From positions 1,054,001 through 1,118,000 of the forward strand of contig NZ_JAKMCR010000001.1 of NCBI RefSeq assembly GCF_022662175.1: a DNA stretch of 64,000 nucleotides, in the 5' to 3' direction. Of the stretch, positions 61,120-64,000 are shown piece after piece (the first letter of the stretch is position 1; each line of letters starts with the position of its first letter). The notes below the pieces were generated by a model. The model did not search any database. It was given only the letters and a program-made list of their open reading frames with translations, and had not been told where the DNA came from. The DNA comes from Aestuariivivens marinum (GTDB lineage: Bacteria; Bacteroidota; Bacteroidia; Flavobacteriales; Flavobacteriaceae). The position numbers and the translations under genes were made by a program.

Positions 61120-62028
61120 ATGAAGCAAACTAGACGTCAGTTTTTAACAACAGCCAGTGCAGCAGGAGCGGGATTGGTTTTAAGGAGTATGAATTTACCA
61201 AAAAACACATTTCCAAAAAAAGGATTTTCACTTAATATTTATGCAACTCGATGGGGTTTTAAAGGGTCTATGGATGCGTTTTGTAAAGAAGCCAAAAAAG
61301 AAGGTTACGATGGTATTGAGGATTGGTTTCCCAATAATGAAGCAGACGAACAGATACTATATGAGGCTTTAGAGAAATACGACTTAAAATTTGGAGCCTT
61401 GACAGGGAGTAATGGGGGCAATTTTATGTTACATAAAGAAAGTTATAAAACTAATTTAAGTAAGGTAATTTCCAGAAAACCAGATTTTATAAATTGTCAC
61501 GCAGGGAAGGACTTTTTTACTTTTGAAGAAAGTAAGGAGCTAATAGAATTTGCAATTAATGAATCAAAGCGTTCGGGAGTACCTGTATATCAAGAAACAC
61601 ATCGTGGGCGTATACTATTTGCCCCTCATATATGTGAGCGTTTTATAGATGCCATCAAAGAGCTTAAATTAACCCTAGATATTTCACATTGGTGTGTTGT
61701 GGCAGAAAGCTTATTAGAAAACCAAAAAGAAACTGTTGAAAAAGCATTGAAACGTACTTGTCATATTCATTCACGAATTGGACATGAGGAAGGGCCTCAA
61801 GTAAGTGAGCCAAGAGCACCAGAATGGCAAAGAGCTGTTAATGCACATTATGTTTGGTGGGATAAGGTAGTAAATTATAAAAAAGAAGCCGGGGAACCAT
61901 TAACAATGACTACAGAGTTCGGACCTGCCAACTATCTGTGGTCTATGCCATATACACAACAACCATTAGCAGACCAATGGGCTATTAATGTGCATATGAT
62001 GCATGAATGGCGTAAAAGATATTTGTAA
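61120..62028 (+). CDS. Tat-exported sugar phosphate isomerase/epimerase-like TIM barrel
   Basis: 302 residues. A Tat signal (TRRQFLTTASAAGAGLVL) covers about residues 4-30. The TIM barrel of the AP-endonuclease-2 / xylose-isomerase-like family follows. Probable metal ligands are in YQETHRGR (Glu), TLDISHWC (Asp, His), HIHSRIGHEEGP (His) and TTEFGP (Glu). Members isomerise or epimerise sugars or act on keto-sugars. Export to the periplasm means free or oligomeric sugars rather than phosphosugars are the likely substrate. It starts eight bases after the DUF1501 gene. Confidence 0.87.
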   Translation: MKQTRRQFLTTASAAGAGLVLRSMNLPKNTFPKKGFSLNIYATRWGFKGSMDAFCKEAKKEGYDGIEDWFPNNEADEQILYEALEKYDLKFGALTGSNGGNFMLHKESYKTNLSKVISRKPDFINCHAGKDFFTFEESKELIEFAINESKRSGVPVYQETHRGRILFAPHICERFIDAIKELKLTLDISHWCVVAESLLENQKETVEKALKRTCHIHSRIGHEEGPQVSEPRAPEWQRAVNAHYVWWDKVVNYKKEAGEPLTMTTEFGPANYLWSMPYTQQPLADQWAINVHMMHEWRKRYL

Positions 62029-62055
62029 TCTCTTTAATAGTATATTAATTTGGAT

Positions 62056-63432
62056 ATGACACTTTTTTTAGAGACAAATATCTATCAGTTTTTTGGAAGA
62101 TTTCATACCATGCTTGTACATTTACCTATCGGGTTTATTGTGTTAGCTATATGTTTTGAACTCATCTCAATAAAGAAAAAAACAGATTTCAATTTAGCCA
62201 TTAGCTATGCGTTTCTATTTGCAGCTTTATCGGGAGTTTTGTCCGTTATCTTAGGTTTGATGTTAGCCTCAGATGGAGGGTACAACGAGTCTACTTTAAA
62301 TATTCATAAATGGACAGGTATATCCCTGACCTTAGTTAGTTTTGTCTTGTTTTATGTAAAAAGAAAACAAGCTTTGGTATTATGGGCTAAAAAGAGTTAT
62401 CCAATATTGATTATTCTTATTGTGGGATTGCTTTTTGTTGCGGGACACAATGGAGGTAAATTAACACATGGGTCAGATTATCTGCTTGAACATGCTCCAA
62501 ATTCTATTAGGACACTTGTAGGCATGAAACCTGTTAGGGAACGGGTAACAGATTTAGAGGAAGCCTTAGTGTATGAAGATGTAATCCATCCTATTTTAGA
62601 ATCAAAATGTAATGTGTGCCATAACAGTGACAAAGCCAAGGGAGAATTACTGTTAGTAGATGCTGAAGGGATAATGAAAGGTGGAGAAAATGGTGCGGTG
62701 ATTGTTCCAGGAGATGTCAAGGCAAGTGAACTCTTTAGGCGTATAACCTTAAACCCAATACATAAAGATTTTATGCCAACTGAAGGGCGGACACCACTTA
62801 CAAACGAAGAAACCATGTTGATACAATGGTGGATTGAAGAAGGTGCCACTTTTGAAAAAAAAATTGTAGAACTAAACCTTACCGATCGAACTAAAGGTTA
62901 TTTAAAGGAAGTAGGTATAGGTCTGGAGAAAACTTTTATAGAAAGTTTAGAACTGCAAAGGGTTCATGATACAATTATTGCATCAATAAAAGCCGAAGGA
63001 TTTAAAATTAAAACAGTAACAAATAATAGTACACTATTGGATGTTAGTTACTCTCCTTATACCAAAACACTTCTTACGGGTAAAAAAATGGATGTGCTTT
63101 TAAAGGCAAAAACTAATGTGGTTTGGTTAAATCTGTCAGGAATAGATCTAAGTAAAGAGGTAATCTCTAAAATTGGGGGATTTAAGCATCTTGTAGAGTT
63201 CAGGGCAAGTAATACAAATTTCTCTAATACAGATGTAAAGCAGTTGGAAAATTTAAGGTATTTAGAATACCTCAATCTTTATGGTAATCCAATAAGTGAT
63301 GCTAGTATAGCGTCTTTCACTAAACTAACATCCCTTCAAAAACTGTATTTATGGAAAACGAATTTATCAGATGAAGGGTTAAAAAGTATTAGGGCTAACC
63401 TTAAGCAAACCGAAATAGTTTCAGGGATTTAA
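62056..63432 (+). CDS. Membrane protein with DUF2231, cytochrome c and leucine-rich repeats
   Basis: About 458 residues. Four to five N-terminal membrane helices (about 13-135) form a DUF2231 domain (FHTMLVHLPIGFIVLAICFE, HKWTGISLTLVS). A cytochrome c-type domain follows at about 165-265, with one heme motif CNVCHNS near residue 185 and methionine candidates (KDFMPTEG). The end (about 350-458) holds three or four leucine-rich repeats (LEYLNLYGNPISDASIASF, LQKLYLWKTNLSDEGLKSI). It may anchor the operon's periplasmic partners and pass electrons to the membrane. ATG at 62056 is chosen; TTG at 62050 would add two residues. Confidence 0.88.
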   Translation: MTLFLETNIYQFFGRFHTMLVHLPIGFIVLAICFELISIKKKTDFNLAISYAFLFAALSGVLSVILGLMLASDGGYNESTLNIHKWTGISLTLVSFVLFYVKRKQALVLWAKKSYPILIILIVGLLFVAGHNGGKLTHGSDYLLEHAPNSIRTLVGMKPVRERVTDLEEALVYEDVIHPILESKCNVCHNSDKAKGELLLVDAEGIMKGGENGAVIVPGDVKASELFRRITLNPIHKDFMPTEGRTPLTNEETMLIQWWIEEGATFEKKIVELNLTDRTKGYLKEVGIGLEKTFIESLELQRVHDTIIASIKAEGFKIKTVTNNSTLLDVSYSPYTKTLLTGKKMDVLLKAKTNVVWLNLSGIDLSKEVISKIGGFKHLVEFRASNTNFSNTDVKQLENLRYLEYLNLYGNPISDASIASFTKLTSLQKLYLWKTNLSDEGLKSIRANLKQTEIVSGI

Positions 63433-63436
63433 AAAT

Positions 63437-64000
63437 CTACATGTTCAAATAAAAATCTTTGGTAAGATTAATATAGTCTTCGGTATATTGGTGGCGATCG
63501 GTTTCTATAATTAAAATATCCTTGTTAATTGGTGCACTTTCATCAAACGAAAAGGCTATTAAACTTCGTTTAATTTCTGAATTAGGGTTGCCTTTAACAT
63601 GTAGAAAATGTTTTGGGAATAATCCAGTTTTAGATGCCAGTTCAACAAAGTGGTTTTCCTCTTTAAAAGGAATAACTACTGAAAACAAACCATTTTCAGA
63701 AAGCAATTTAGAAACACCATCAATCAAGTGGTCAAAGGGCATAGCATCTTGAAATCGTGCCGTATCCCTCTGCGTATTATTTGTTTTAAAATCTTCGGTA
63801 TAAAATGGTGGATTCGAAACAATAAGATCGTATTGATCGTCAATTTCATTAACGAATGCTTCCAAAGATGCATGGTAGCAAAACAATTTGTTGTTCCATG
63901 GTGACTGTTCAAAATTATCGACACACTGTTCAAAAGTATTGTTGTCAATCTCAATAGCGTCTATTAATTGAGCATTGCTGCGTTGCGCCATCATTAAGGC
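63437..64000 (-). CDS. trmN6: tRNA1(Val) (adenine(37)-N6)-methyltransferase (partial, N-terminus beyond window)
   Basis: About 188 residues of the C-terminal part; the frame stays open to the right edge and the true start lies outside. ALMMAQRSNAQLIDAIEIDN is the end of SAM motif I and the acidic loop. The catalytic N6-adenine motif is LIVSNPPFYTEDF. HFLHVKGNPNSEIKRSLIAF near the end is characteristic of the YfiC/TrmN6 group. It modifies A37 of tRNA-Val. It is convergent with the DUF2231/LRR gene, with a gap of only four bases. Confidence 0.88.
   Translation of the reverse strand, partial: ALMMAQRSNAQLIDAIEIDNNTFEQCVDNFEQSPWNNKLFCYHASLEAFVNEIDDQYDLIVSNPPFYTEDFKTNNTQRDTARFQDAMPFDHLIDGVSKLLSENGLFSVVIPFKEENHFVELASKTGLFPKHFLHVKGNPNSEIKRSLIAFSFDESAPINKDILIIETDRHQYTEDYINLTKDFYLNM

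Noticed and set aside
1-64000. tRNA, rRNA, CRISPR array, prophage or intact IS
   Set aside because: Intergenic regions were read for cloverleaf-like GC-rich blocks, regularly spaced repeats and transposase or integrase frames; none was found.

Overview
The window reads as chromosomal DNA of a marine-type member of Flavobacteriaceae (phylum Bacteroidota). The signs are AT-rich DNA, type IX secretion C-terminal sorting domains, Bacteroidota-restricted families (DUF4271, DUF4296), a eukaryote-type GlyS, -7 elements of the form TAnnTTTG and few Shine-Dalgarno sites. No rRNA, tRNA, CRISPR array, prophage or complete IS was found.

Layout. 1-1.2 kb: the 5' part of ftsX and a decayed EamA/DMT transporter. 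1.3-4.5 kb: leuS, with dispersed-repeat sequence in its leader, inside its coding region and downstream. 4.5-14.8 kb: SemiSWEET, a YugP-like protease, a membrane MutS-like ATPase, L-2-hydroxyglutarate oxidase, an aminotransferase/omega-amidase pair, an Ig-like lipoprotein, ComF and glyS. 14.9-25.7 kb: an Lrp regulator, saccharopine dehydrogenase, DUF423, pckA, hemD/DUF4271, a polyprenol-sugar synthase, dihydroorotase, DUF4296, an SDR protein and tyrS. 25.8-35.3 kb: a LuxE-like protein, two T9SS cargo genes, a PhoBR-like two-component pair, a glycosyltransferase, trmB, LysE, an alkyltransferase-like protein, Mrp and NifU. 35.3-36.5 kb: a gene-poor stretch and a HEPN-like gene.

The most interesting region is 36.6-54.6 kb. 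It holds pyruvate:ferredoxin oxidoreductase (nifJ), an Alvin-type 2[4Fe-4S] ferredoxin and a long operon korA-korB-nuoABCDHIJKLMN plus one small unknown gene, followed by a separately promoted adrenodoxin-type [2Fe-2S] ferredoxin. The complex I genes lack nuoE, nuoF and nuoG; nuoD is followed directly by nuoH. This suggests an 11-subunit enzyme fed by ferredoxin (reduced by KorAB and NifJ) instead of NADH. A TGAyAwATGTCA palindrome lies exactly 23 bases from a -7-like element at all three promoters of this set, suggesting one CRP/FNR-type activator for the ferredoxin system.

54.7-64 kb: an SGNH lipoprotein, glutaryl-CoA dehydrogenase, a four-gene 'planctomycete-type' operon (PSD1 cytochrome lipoprotein, DUF1501 Tat protein, Tat-exported TIM-barrel epimerase, DUF2231/cytochrome/LRR membrane protein), and the 3' part of a trmN6-like gene cut by the window edge.
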